From Antedon mediterranea (Eukaryota > Echinodermata > Crinoidea > Comatulida > Antedonidae): DNA of 64,000 nt. The notes under the pieces were generated by a model. It saw only the letters and a list, made by a program, of their open reading frames with translations, did no database searches and was not told the origin of the DNA. The translations under genes were made by a program, and so were the position numbers. Of the stretch, positions 1 to 11,600 are shown one piece after another. How positions within the stretch are numbered: position 1 is the stretch's first letter; each line of letters begins with the position of its first letter. The stretch lies in NCBI RefSeq assembly GCF_964355755.1, contig NC_092680.1:10763001-10827000 (forward strand), written 5' to 3'.

Positions 1-737
1 CAGTAGATGACTGAAGAGATGATAATAGCATATTTATATGAATGGATGATCAATCAATGAAAAATAATGCTATGCAACTTTGTTTCTGATTGAAAAAAAT
101 GTCCACTTGTTTAGGCCTGACATTTACAACCCTCAAAATATCTCACTTTCAAAAAGCATATTTAGTTTCAATTTAAAAAAAAGAAGAAAAAAAACATCCC
201 TAGAGGTTCGACCCACTACTCAGAGCACTCAAACCTGAGCTGTACCCGTTACGCCACAAACCAGTAGATGACTGAAGAGCTGATAATAGTGTATTTATAT
301 GAAATGAATGATCAATCAATGAAAAATAATGCCATGCAACTTTGTTTCTGATTTAAAAAAAAGATCTATTTGTTTAGGCCTGACATTTACAACCTTCAAA
401 ATATCTCATTTTCAAAAAAAATATTTATTTTCAATAAAAAAAAAGAGAAAAAATATCACTAGAGGTTCGAAACCACTATTGAGAGCACTCAAACCTGAGC
501 ATTACCCGTTACGCCACAAACCAGAAGATGACTGAAGAGCTGATAATAGTCTATTTATATGAATGGATGATCAATCAATGAAAAATAATGCTATGCAACT
601 TTATTTCTGATTTTTAAAAAGGTCGAATTGGTTAGGCATGACATTTACAACCATAACAAGCACGAATGTGCAATACTCGGGGTACAGCGAAAGAAGCTGT
701 ATACAGACGTATAAAGTTAGAAAGTTAAAGAAAAATA

Positions 738-808
738 GGTTTCGCCAGGGCTCGAACCGGGACCTTCTGCGTGTTACGCAGACTTGACAACCACTACACT
801 ACGAAACC
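738..808 (-). tRNA. tRNA-Val(AAC)-like gene
   Basis: Read on the minus strand, this folds like tRNA-Val: a perfect 7 bp acceptor stem (GGTTTCG/CGAAACC), anticodon stem TCTGC/GCAGA, loop GTAACAC with anticodon AAC, and a T-loop TTCGAGC. The T stem has one mismatch and the D stem is weak. It sits in a repeated unit, so it may be a tRNA-derived repeat rather than a working tRNA. Confidence 0.65.
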
Positions 809-1018
809 TCTTACATTAAAATTGTGGGTTACAGAAAGTTTTTTAATCCATTTAAATTACAAATAAATGGTAATAAGCACAAAGCAAAATAAACATGTGT
901 AAAAGTGATAATTACCGATTACACAAAATAAGTATTTTAAAAAATAACAATAAAATATACTGTGTATAATTATCATATTGCGTATACAGTACTTTTCACC
1001 ATAAAGTTAAAAAAAAAA

Positions 1019-1090
1019 GGTTTAGCCCGGGCTCCAACCAGGTACCTTCTGCGTGTTGAGCAAACGTGATAACCACTACGCCAAGAAGCC
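1019..1090 (-). pseudogene. degenerate tRNA-Val-like sequence
   Basis: The minus strand shows the same overall layout as the neighbouring Val-like gene, with anticodon AAC in loop TCAACAC. The acceptor ends do not pair (GGCTTCT against CTAAACC), position 33 is C instead of U, and the T-loop reads TTGGAGC. It is best treated as a tRNA-derived pseudogene within the paired repeat unit. Confidence 0.6.
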
Positions 1091-3202
1091 GCATATAACT
1101 ACATAACGCTGTGGTGTGTGTCACACATTGTGGCTTCTTAATTAAACAAATTAATTAACTAAAAATTAAAAATCCGGCTCTATAGATTTGAGGACATGTC
1201 CCTGTAGTATATTCATGCCAAATCCCAGCTCAATACTACAACTAATAAGGGAGGAGTAGTACTTTAAAAATCGCACTTTTTACTCAATGGTGTCCAGATG
1301 GAGGAAGAAGAGGAGAAAATGAGTAAGTCCTAGACTCGGGTACCCCGAGTAAAAATATCTGACTATCAAAAACAAAATTTATTTTCAATTAAAAAAAAAA
1401 AGAAAACATTTTCCTAGATGTTCGAACCGACTACTGAGAGAACTCAAACCTGAGCATTACCGGTTACGCCGCAACCCAGTAGATGAGTGAAGAGCTGATA
1501 ATAGTCTATTTATATGAAATGAATGATCAATCAATGAAAAATAATGTTATGCAACTTTGTTTCTGATTTTAAAAAAGGTCCACTTGTTTAGGCCTGACAA
1601 TTACAACTATAACAATATTTCACTTTCAAACACAATATTTATTTTCAAATAAAAAAAAAAGAAAAAAAATATCCATAGAAGTTCGAACCCACTATTGAAA
1701 TCACTCAAACCTGAGCATTACCCGTTACGCCGCAAACCAGTAGATTACTGAAGAGCTGATAATACTCTATTTATATGAAATGAATGATCAATCAATGAAA
1801 AATAATGCCAAGCATCTTTGTAACTGATTTTAAAAAAAGGTCCACTTCTTTAGGCCTGACATTTACAACCCTCAAAATATCTCATTTAAAAAAAAATATT
1901 TATTTTCAAATAAAAAAAAAAGAAAAAAAAATATCCCAAGAGGTTCAAACCCACTACTGAGAGAACTCAAACCTGAGCATTACCGGTTACGCCACAAACC
2001 AGTAGATGACCGAGGAGCTGATAATAGTCTATTTATATGAAATGAATGATCAATCAATGTAAAATAAGGAATGCAACTTTGTTTCTGATTGAAAAAAAGA
2101 TCCGTTTGTTTATGCCTGACATTTACAACCCTCAAAATATCTCATTTTCAAAAAAAATATTTATTTTCAATAAGAAAAAAAAAAGCAATATCCCTAGAGG
2201 TTGGAACCCGCTACTGAGAACACTCGAACCTGGGTATTACCCGTTACGCCACAAACCAGTAGGTAACTGAAGAGCTGATAATATAAAATTAATGATCAAT
2301 CAATGAAAAATAATGCCATGCAACTTTGTTTCTGATTTTAAAAAAGGTCCACTTCTTTAGGCCTGACATTTACAACCCTCAAAATATCTCATTTAAAAAA
2401 AAAATATTTATTTTCAATTAAAAAAAAAGAAAAAAGAAATATCCCTAGAGGTTCGAACCCACTACTGAGAGCACTCAGACCTGAGTGTTACCCGTTACGC
2501 CACAAACCAGTAGATGACCGAGGAGCTGATAATAGTCTATTTATATGAAATGAATGATCAATCAATGAAAAATAATGTTATGCAACTTTGTTTCTGATTT
2601 TAAAAAAGGTCCACTTGTTTAGGCCTGACATTTACAACCATAACAATATCTCACTTTCAAAAACAATATTTATTTTCATTTTAAAAAAAAAGAGAAAAAG
2701 TATCCCTAGAGGTTCGAAACCACTATTGAGAGCACTCAAACCTGAGCATTACCCGTTACGCCACAAACCAGTAGATGACTGAAGAGATAATAGTCTATTT
2801 ATATGAATGGATGATCAATCAATGAAAAAAAATGCTATGCAACTTTGTTTCTGATTTTAAAAAAGGTCCACTTGGTTAGGCCTGACATTTACAACCCTCA
2901 AAATATCTCACTTTCAAAAACAATATTTATTTTCAATAAAAAAAAAAATAAAAAAATTTCCCAAGAGGTTCAAACCCACTACTGAGAGAACTCAAACCTG
3001 AGCATTACCGGTTACGCCACAAACCAGTAGATGCCTGAAGAGATCATAATAGTCTATTTATATGAAAGGAATGATCAATCAATGTAAAATGGTGTTATGC
3101 AACTTTGTTTCTGATTTTAAACAAGCACGAATGTGCAATACTCGGGGTACAGTGAAAGAAGCTGTATACAGACGTATACAGTTAGAAAGTTAAAGAAAAA
3201 TA

Positions 3203-3273
3203 GGTTTTGCCAGGGCTCGAACCGGGACCTTCTGCGTGTTAAGCAGACTTGACAACCACTACACTACGAAACC
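3203..3273 (-). tRNA. tRNA-Val(AAC)-like gene, second copy
   Basis: Nearly the same sequence as the gene at 738-808. The anticodon loop is TTAACAC (anticodon AAC) with a proper U33, and the anticodon stem TCTGC/GCAGA is intact. One acceptor pair is changed (GGTTTCG against CAAAACC). Repeat context again argues for caution over function. Confidence 0.6.
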
Positions 3274-3408
3274 TCTTACATTAAAATTGTGGGTTACATA
3301 ATTACCGATTACACAAAATAAGTATTTAAAAAAATAATAATAAGATATACTGTGTATAATTATCATATTGCGTATACAGTACTTTTCACCATAAAGTTAA
3401 AAAAAAAA

Positions 3409-3480
3409 GGTTTAGCCCGGGCTCGAACCAGGTACCTTCTGCGTATTGAGCAAACGTGATAACCACTACGCCAAGAAGCC
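3409..3480 (-). pseudogene. degenerate tRNA-Val-like sequence, second copy
   Basis: Matches the degenerate sequence at 1019-1090. Its T-loop TTCGAGC is better preserved, but the anticodon region reads TCAATAC and the acceptor ends do not pair. It is a tRNA-derived relic inside the repeat unit. Confidence 0.55.
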
Positions 3481-3642
3481 GCATATAACTACATAACGCT
3501 GTGGTGTGTGTCACACATTGTGGCTTCTTAATTAAACAAATTAATTAACAAAAAAGCACGAATGTGCAATACTCGGGGTACAGCGAAAGAAGCTGTATAC
3601 AGACGTATACAGTTATTTCACCATAAAGTAAAAGAAACCCGA

Positions 3643-3714
3643 GGTTTCGCCAGGGCTCGAACCGGGACCTTCTGCGTGTTAAGCAGACTTGACAACCACT
3701 ACACTACGAAAACC
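3643..3714 (-). tRNA. tRNA-Val(AAC)-like gene, third copy
   Basis: Same as the copy at 3203, with anticodon loop TTAACAC. It has one extra base near the acceptor stem (GGTTTTCG), which would disturb the acceptor/D junction. Confidence 0.55.
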
Positions 3715-3928
3715 ACTTACACTAAAAATGTGGGTTACAGAAAGTTTTTTAATCCATTTAAATTACAAATAAATATGGTAATAAGCATAAAGAAAAATAA
3801 ACATGTGTAAAAGTGATAATTACCGATTACACAAAATAAGTATTTAAAAAAATAATAAAAATAAGATATACTGTGTATAATTATCATATTGCGTATAGAG
3901 TACTTTTCACCATAACGTTTAAAAAAAA

Positions 3929-3999
3929 GGTTTCGTCCGGGCTCGAACCAGGTACCTTCTGCGTGTTAAGCAAATGTGATACCACTACGCCAAGAATCC
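3929..3999 (-). pseudogene. degenerate tRNA-Val-like sequence, third copy
   Basis: The minus strand keeps anticodon loop TTAACAC (AAC) and a T-loop TTCGAGC, but the acceptor ends fail to pair and one base is missing from the D arm. It is a tRNA-derived relic. Confidence 0.5.
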
Positions 4000-5487
4000 G
4001 CATATAACCATATAACTACATAACGCTGTGGTGTGTGTCACACATTGTGGATTCCTAATTAAACAAATTAATTAACAAAAAATTAAAAATCCGGCTCTAT
4101 AGCTTTGAGGACATGTCCCTGTAGTATGTTCATGCCAAATCCCAGCTCAATACTACAACGAATAAGGGAGTAGTAGTACTTTATAAAAGGCACTTTTTAC
4201 TCAATAGTGTCCAGATGGAGGAGGAGAAAATGAGTAAGTACTAGACTCGGGTACCCCGAGTAAAAAGGTCCACTTGTTTAGGCCTGACATTTACAACTAT
4301 AACAATATCTCAATTTCAAAAACAATATTAATTTTCAAATAAAAAAAAAAGAGAAAAAATATCCCTAGAGGTTCGAAACCACTATTGAGAGCACTCAAAC
4401 CTGAGCATTACCCGTTACGCCACAAACCAGTAGATGACTGAAGAGCTGATAATAGTCTATTTATATGAAATGAATGATCAATCAATGAAAAATAATGCCA
4501 TGCAACTTTGTTTCTGATTGAAAAAAATGTCCACTTGTTTAGGCCTGACATTTACAACCCTCAAAATATCTCACTTTCAAAAACCATATTTATTTTCAAT
4601 TACAAAAAAAAAGAAAAAAATTATCCCTAGAGGTTCGACCCACTACTGCGGGCACTCAAACTTGAGCATTACCCGCTACGTCACAAACCAGTAGATGACT
4701 GAAGAGCTAATAATACTCTATTTATATAAAATGAATAATAAATCAATGTAAAATGATGTTATGCAACTTTGTTTCTGATTTTTAAAAAGGTCCAGTTGTT
4801 TAGGCCTGGCATTTACAACCCTCAAAATATCTCACTTTCTAAAACAATATTTATTTTCAATTAAAAAAAAAAAAGAAAAAAATATCCCAAGAGGTTCAAA
4901 CCCACTACTGAGAGAACTCAAACCTGAGCATTACCGGTTACGCCACAAACCAGTAGATGCCTGAAGAGATCATAATAGTCTATTTACATGAAATGAATGA
5001 TCAATCAATGTAAAATGATGTTATGCAACTTTGTTTCTGATTTTAAAAAAGGTCCACTTGGTTAGGCATGACATTTACAACCATAAAAATATCTCACTTT
5101 CAAAAACAATATTTATTTTCAATTAAAAAAAAAAGAAAAAAAATACCCGTATAGGTTCGAACCCACTGCTGAGAGCACTCAAACCTGGGCATTGCCTGTT
5201 ACGCCACAACCCAGTAGATGACTGAAGAGCTGATAATAGTCTATTTATATGAAATGAATGATCAATCAATGAAAAATAATGTTATGCAACTTTTTTTCTG
5301 ATTTTAAAAAAGGTCCACTTGTTGAGGCCTGGCATTTACAACTATAACAATATTTCACTTTCAAAAACAATATTTATTTTCAAATAAAAAAAAAAGAAAA
5401 AAAATACCCGTATAGGTTCGAACCCACTGCTGAGAGCACTCAAACCTGAGCATTACCCGTTACGCCACAAACCAATAGATGACTGAA

Positions 5488-6585
5488 GAGCTCGGCCGTT
5501 CCAAGGCCTACCACGTAACTCGCATTTTTGTCAATTTTGAGATTTTTACATTTGGGGAATTATTACAAATTTATGAACAACCTGTAAAAATTTCAGGTTT
5601 CAGAGATCATTAATTTTAGAGATAGTACCACGTATCTTTAAGCAAAAAACAAATAATTCTGGTATTTTCCAATGCAAAACAACGTATCTACCAGATCTGC
5701 CACGGAAATGTCTACGATTTTCGCTTCAAATTCTCACAATCAGCTAAGTTACGTAATTTTGAGACAGAAACCACTGATGCATGACGATAGGCATAGCAAC
5801 GATCTTAACTAAAAGTAAAAGATATATTAAACATTATTAGGCTTATTACGCTAGACAACTTATTTAATGTATTAAAATTTATTCTAAGAATTAACTATAT
5901 TTACGAAAAAGTTCAGGCAAGCTTGAAACTAGGCTAGGCTATTATTTTTACAGACCTACCTAATCTAGCCTAGTACACCAGTATTGTCATTGAAACTAGG
6001 CTATGCCTAGCCTAGTAGGACGGCCGTCTTTGCATTGTGATACGTAGGCCTTGTAGTAGCAGGCTAGTAGGTAGGCTATAACATAATAATGTAATAAGTC
6101 TATATCATAAATAGTAGATGCAAATGGCTAAGCCTAGCTTCAAATGCACTCTTTGTTAAGCCAACCTAGTTCCTAGCCATCATAGATGATCGCAGCCTTC
6201 CCTTTTGTTCAAAAAGAGTTTCAATCCATTGTTTTTAAAATCATCACAGTTACGTTTTTTGCCATGGAATGACCACAGTTACGTTGTTTTGCCACAGAAT
6301 ATCGCAGTTACGTTGTTTTGCCTCAGAAATGACTTTCATTCTATGCACGTCATTTCTAAGGCAAAACAACGTATCTGTTAAAAGTGCTAATAACTTTTGA
6401 TCAAATTGTTTAAATTATTTAACATTTTGTATTTAATAATAATTATTATTTATATATACTCATGCAAAATTTCACATCATTACGATAATTTGTTGTTGAA
6501 ATGCAAACACACAAACTTCAATTCAATTTTTCTCGAAAAGCAACATTTTGTAGTTACGTTGTTTTGCCTTGGAACGGCCGAGCTC
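5488..6585. mobile_element. non-autonomous TIR DNA transposon, 1.1 kb
   Basis: The ends are perfect 20 bp inverted repeats (GAGCTCGGCCGTTCCAAGGC and its complement), which extend imperfectly inward to ACGTAACT. The insertion splits a ~260 bp satellite unit; a target duplication of AGCT is possible but merges with the palindromic GAGCTC. Inside, the word GTTACGTTGTTTTGCC or its complement recurs about six times (near 5672, 6247, 6272, 6305, 6359 and 6551), as subterminal transposase-binding repeats do. No transposase ORF is present; an 85-codon ORF near the right end runs into flanking satellite and is not convincing. Confidence 0.75.
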
Positions 6586-8676
6586 ATAATAGTCTATTTA
6601 TATGAAATGAATGATCAATCAATGAAAAATAATGCCATGCAACTTTGTTTCTGATTGAAAAAAATGTCCACTTGATTAGGCATGACATTTACAACCCTCA
6701 AAATATCTCACTTTCAAAAACCATATTTATTTTCAATTAAAAAAAAAAGAAAAAAAAAATCCCTAGAGGTTCGACGCACTACTGAGAGCACTCAAACCTG
6801 AGCATTACCCGTTACGCCACAAACCAGTAGATGACTGAAGAGCTGATAATAGTGTATTTATATGAAATGAATGATCAATCAATGAAAAATAATGCCATGC
6901 AACTTTGTTACTGATTTTTAAAAAAGGTCCACTTCTTTAGGCCTGACATTTACAACCCTCAAAATATCTCATTTAAAAAAAAATATTTATTTTCAATTAA
7001 AAAAAAAAAGAAAAAAGAAAAATCCCTAGAGGTTCGAACCCACTACTGAGAGCACTCAGACATGAGTATTACCCGTTACGCCACAAACCAGTAGATGACC
7101 GAGGAGCTGATAATAGTCTATTTATATGAAATGAATGATCAATCAATCAATGAAAAATAATGTTATGCAACTTTGTTTCTGATTTTAAAAAAGGTCCACT
7201 TGTTTAGACCTGACATTTACAACCATAACAATATCTCACTTTCAAAAACAATATTTATTTTCAATTTAAAAAAAAAAGACAAAAAATATCCCTATAGGTT
7301 CGAAACCACTATTGAGAGCACTCAAACCTGAGCATTACCCGTTACGCCACAAACCAGGAGATGACCGAAGAGATGATAATAGTCTATTTATATGAATGGA
7401 TGATCAATCAAGGAAAAATAATGCTATGCAACTTTGTTTCTGATTTTAAAAAAGGTCCACTTGGTTAGGCCTGACATTTACAACCCTCAAAATATCTCAC
7501 TTTCAAAAACAATATTTATTTTCAATTAAAAAAAAAAATAGAAAATTTCCCAAGAGGTTCAAACCCACTACTGAGAGAACTCAACATTTACAACTATAAC
7601 AATATCTCACTTTCAAAAACAATTTTTATTTTCAAATAAAAAAAAAAAGAAAAAAAATACCGCTAGAAGTTCGAACCCACTATTAAAATCATTCAAACCT
7701 GAGCATTACCCGTTACGCCGCAAACCAGTAGATGACTGAAGAGCTGATAATAGTCTATTTATATGAAATAGATGGTCAATCAATGAAAAATAATGCCATG
7801 CAACTTTGTTTCTGATTTTAAAAAAGGTTCACTTGTTTAGGCCTGACAGTTGCAACCCTCAAAATATCTCACTTTCAAAAACAATATTTATTTTCAATAA
7901 AAAAAAAAGAAAAAAAATACCCCTATATGTTCAAACCCACTGCTGAGAGCACTCAAACCTGAGCATTACCCGTTACGCCACAATCCAGTAGATGCCTGAA
8001 GAGCTGATAATAGTCTATTTATATGTAATGAATGATCAATCAATGAAAAATAAGGCCATGCAACTTTGTTTCTGATTGAAAAAAAGATCCGTTTGTTTAT
8101 GCCTGACATTTACAACCCTCAAAATATCTCATTTTCAAAAAAAATATTTATTTTCAATAAGAAAAAAAAAAGCAATATCCCTAGAGGTTGGAACCCGCTA
8201 CTGAGAGCACTCGAACCTGGGTATTACCCGTTACGCCACAAACCAGTAGGTGACTGAAGAGCTGATAATATAAAATTAATGATCAATCAATGAAAAATAA
8301 TGCCATGCAACTTTGTTTCTGATTTTAAAAAAGGTCCACTTCTTTAGGCCTGACATTTACAACCCTCAAAATATCTAATTTAAAAAAAAAAATTTATTTT
8401 CAATTAAAAAAAAAGAAAAAAGAAATATCGCTAGAGGTTCGAACCCACTACTGAGAGCACTCAGACCTGAGTATTACCCGTTACGCCACAAACCAGTAGA
8501 TGACCGACGAGCTGATAATAGTCTATTTATATGAAATGAATGATCAATCAATGAAAAATAATGCTATGCAACTTTGTTTCTGATTTTAAAAAAGGTCCAC
8601 TTGTTTAGGCCTGACATTTACAACCATAACAATATCTCACTTTCAAAAACAATATTTATTTTCATTTAAAAAAAAA
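6586..8676 (-). repeat. tRNA-like ~260 bp satellite, second block
   Basis: Continuation of the tRNA-like array after the TIR transposon, about eight units. The unit near 8040-8290 has a distinctive variant (GATCCGTTTG, GGTTGGAACCCGC, TCGAACCTGGGTATTACC) that is almost identical to units near 2050-2290 and 14030-14260. The block ends in an A-run at ~8676 where the Gypsy-like element begins. Confidence 0.85.
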
Positions 8677-11600
8677 TCGATTACGATTATTGACATTTCC
8701 GAAAGTAAACTAGGAAGCGGTTTAGCGATTCATTTATAATTAAAAAGAAGGATTTTACGATGTGGCGTACGTGTGATATAACGGGTTGTTGTGTTTTACC
8801 GTTGCAGTGTTTTTGTTTAATGACAGTTCGGCGATTGTGAAGTGCGCCACCTAGTTATGATTGAACTATAGTATTAATTCTAATTTGGAATAAGAGATCG
8901 AGTTACGTGTGGATATACTTTTGTGTAGATATTTTGATTGTGAAGGACGCCACCTATCCAGATTTGGACTAATAATACTGTATTGTTGAAGCTAGAACTA
9001 TTTTGACTTTTAAGCACTATATTTATGAAACATTTTTATTTGTTGATTGATTGGAATTATTTTGATTGATTGATGGTATAAGTGTAATATTTATGGTAGA
9101 ATAAGGGTAAAAACAAAAATTAAATACATTACCCGATAGATGTTTTTTAAGATTTTGGTGCATTAAGGTACATGTTAGAGATAAGCTCAGTAGTATATAA
9201 TATTGTGTAATAAGAATTTATTTGTACTGTAAGAGCTCAGTCTGAAATTATGGCAGAAGAACCAGCTGAAGATCAAGCGTCCATGCAGGGGATGATGCAG
9301 GCTTTGACTGATGTCCTACAAGGGTTAAGAGTTCAGCAAGCTCCACCTCCGGTGAAAATAGCCAAGTATAGAGGGTCTACAAAAGCAGATGGAGATTTGT
9401 CACTAAAAGAATGGTTAGATGACTTTCAGAGTTATGCCAACCACTATAACCTGACAGGAAAAGCAAAAGCGCAGTCATTATTGGATCATCTAGCAGGTTC
9501 AGCGAAAGAAGAGATTCTTTGCAGAGAAGGAAATGTGAGAGAAGACTATGACCAAATAGTGACAGTGTTAAAGTCTTTGTTCGGACCAATAGAAACAGTA
9601 CCTTCTCTAACTCGAGAATTCCACAACCGGAACCAAAAAGATGTTGAGTCGCTAGCAGATTTTAGCCGTGTTTTAATGAGATTATATACAAAGATGGTAA
9701 AGGCAGCTGCAGTAGAAGAAGATAAGGATGCTTTGAAGAGGCTGAGGGATTATACATTGAAGGAAAGATTTGTTCATGGTGCCAAAGAAGGTTGGGTTAG
9801 GAGAGAACTAAGGAGAATAGAAATGCAGTGTAAAGATAAGACATTTTTGGAAATGCGGGAGGAAGTGTTACAATTTTTTAAGGATGAAGAGCCAAGGCAT
9901 CAGGCCAGAGTTTGTGAGGTGTCTATGGAACATTCAGTAGAAGCAAGAAGGGTAGAAGAACCAGCACTAAAAGAAGAAATTGCTGCATTAAAAAATGACG
10001 TAGCGATGCTAACGAAGAGTGTCCAGAGCTTGATAAATATTCAGAGTGCTGACATGGAACGAGCTAAAGAGTTAAAGTGTTACAATTGTGGCAAAAAGGG
10101 ACATGCAAAGACAGACTGTACAGAGGAGACATTGTGTTTTAATTGTAAAGGAAGAGGGCATTACAGTAGAAACTGTCCGGAGAAACCTAAAGAGAAGGAA
10201 GCTAAAGGACCGGGGACAAAGCGGATGTCAACCACACCAATGGAAAATACAGAGTTGGTAGATCGACTGGTCGCAAAAAGTCCTTGTGGTGATGTAGAAA
10301 TCGGAGGCATCATGCTGGGTTGCATTTTCGACACGGGTGCAGAAGCATCGATTATACCATCGTCACTGTATCACGATAAACTAAAAAAGAATCTTGGTGA
10401 ATTACAGCCCGCATCTGGAATATTCCTAAATGTTATTGGAGTAGGCGGGATTGAAATCCCAATTAAAGGCTACATCGAGGTACCGATTGAAGTGAATGGT
10501 CAGAACTTGATGGGAAGTTTTCTAGTAGTATCAGATCAGTCTTGTACACAGAAGGACACCAAGTATCCTCTTGTAATCGGCTGCAATATTCTTAGACATT
10601 TAGTGAATTCGCCAATACAGAGCAGTAAGGATGTGGTACCAGCTATTCGGAAATACAAAATCATACTTGCGTCAGAGGAGGATAAAATGTTATTAGCGTC
10701 GAGCAAAGTGATGAATGAGAGTGATGTTCATAACAAATGTGCAGATGCACTGAGTCGTTGTCCAAGTAATACCTGTGTTAATTCCTCGGAGTTAAAAAGT
10801 GACCTGAACGTGATCGCATCCTGTTTGATGACAAAAGTTGAAGGTGGTTCCATAGAAGTAAATTCTGTTGTACCAACAGTGTTGCCGTCATTTTCACATG
10901 AAGAATTGTCAGATATGCAAAAGAATGAAGACGTTTTCTCTAAGGGAATCATAGACGTTGGTAGATGTGCTGTGATTTCTCACCAAATCAAAGTTACAGA
11001 AGGACCACTAATTAGATTTCCATATAGAAGGATTAATCCATCGTTGATTCCAAGAATCGCGGTACCTTTACACGCGGTAACTACAGGGATGACCAACAAA
11101 CAAACAGGGAAGGCAGCTGTTTTTAAGACGGAAGATGAACAAAAAGAGGCAGCAAACCGAGAAGCCGCACGACATGATAGTCGCACTACAGACTTTAAAT
11201 TGGAGGTTGGGAATAGAGTGTTGTTGAAACGAAATGCGTTTACTGGACGTCATAAGTTATCAGATAAATTTCAAGAAGTAACTCCTGTGATTATAGACAT
11301 GAATGAAGAACAGGATATTTATGAAGTTAGACCAGCAATGGGTGGAATTTCCAAATGGGTAAATCGACGTCAATTGCACCTTGATCCACGTGGCCAGGAA
11401 TCAGATGTCTTGGAAGATCATCTTCCTATATTTGTATCAGATGAGAATAGTGAGGGTAGTGAAGAAGAAGATGACGAGGATGATGCTTTGTTACAATCAG
11501 TGTTTACTCCTTCTGTAGAAAACAAAGAGATAGACAATATGATTATTTCTGTAGAAAACAAAGAGATAGACAATATGATTATTTCTGTAGAAAACGAAGA

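Larger units (their letters stand above)
674..1351. mobile_element. Val-tRNA-like paired unit bounded by inverted TACTCGGGGTAC
   Basis: A unit of ~0.68 kb begins with TACTCGGGGTAC and ends with its reverse complement GTACCCCGAGTA. It encloses two tRNA-Val-like genes on the minus strand about 210 bp apart. A second full copy is at 3570-4262 and a partial one at 3139-3569. A short hairpin (GCAC/GTGC) lies just outside the left end. The inverted ends suggest a small mobile unit, but no target duplication was identified. Confidence 0.6.
3139..3569. mobile_element. truncated Val-tRNA-like paired unit
   Basis: This begins with TACTCGGGGTAC and contains two Val-tRNA-like sequences. It stops at the AATTAACAAAAA stretch where the next full unit begins at ~3555, so its right inverted end is missing. 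It lies directly upstream of the full copy at 3570-4262. Confidence 0.55.
3570..4262. mobile_element. Val-tRNA-like paired unit, full copy
   Basis: Runs from TACTCGGGGTAC to the inverted GTACCCCGAGTA, about 0.69 kb, and encloses the two tRNA-like sequences at 3643-3714 and 3929-3999. The last ~200 bp before the right end match 1140-1351 closely. Confidence 0.6.
1..5487 (-). repeat. tRNA-like ~260 bp satellite, first block
   Basis: Head-to-tail units of roughly 255-265 bp. Each carries, on the minus strand, a ~56 bp tRNA-like segment with an A-box-like TGGCGTAACGGGTAA and a B-box-like GGGTTCGAACC, followed by A-rich and unit-specific sequence. Units are recognised by recurring words such as CGTTACGCCACAAACC and CAACTTTGTTTCTGATT. 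No protein-coding content is evident; short ORFs here are repeat-driven. The block is interrupted by Val-tRNA-like units between about 656 and 4265. The design suggests a tRNA-derived SINE that was tandemly amplified. Whether Pol III transcribes it cannot be seen. Confidence 0.85.

Noticed and set aside
738-3999. Functional cluster of nuclear tRNA-Val genes
   Set aside because: Stem mismatches, a degenerate partner in each pair and repeat context make tRNA-derived repeats more likely. Not excluded for the copies at 738 and 3203.
6397-6654. 85-codon ORF repeated identically at 13014-13271
   Set aside because: It lies across the right end of the TIR transposon and runs into satellite. The identity comes from segmental duplication and the peptide is low-complexity and hydrophobic.
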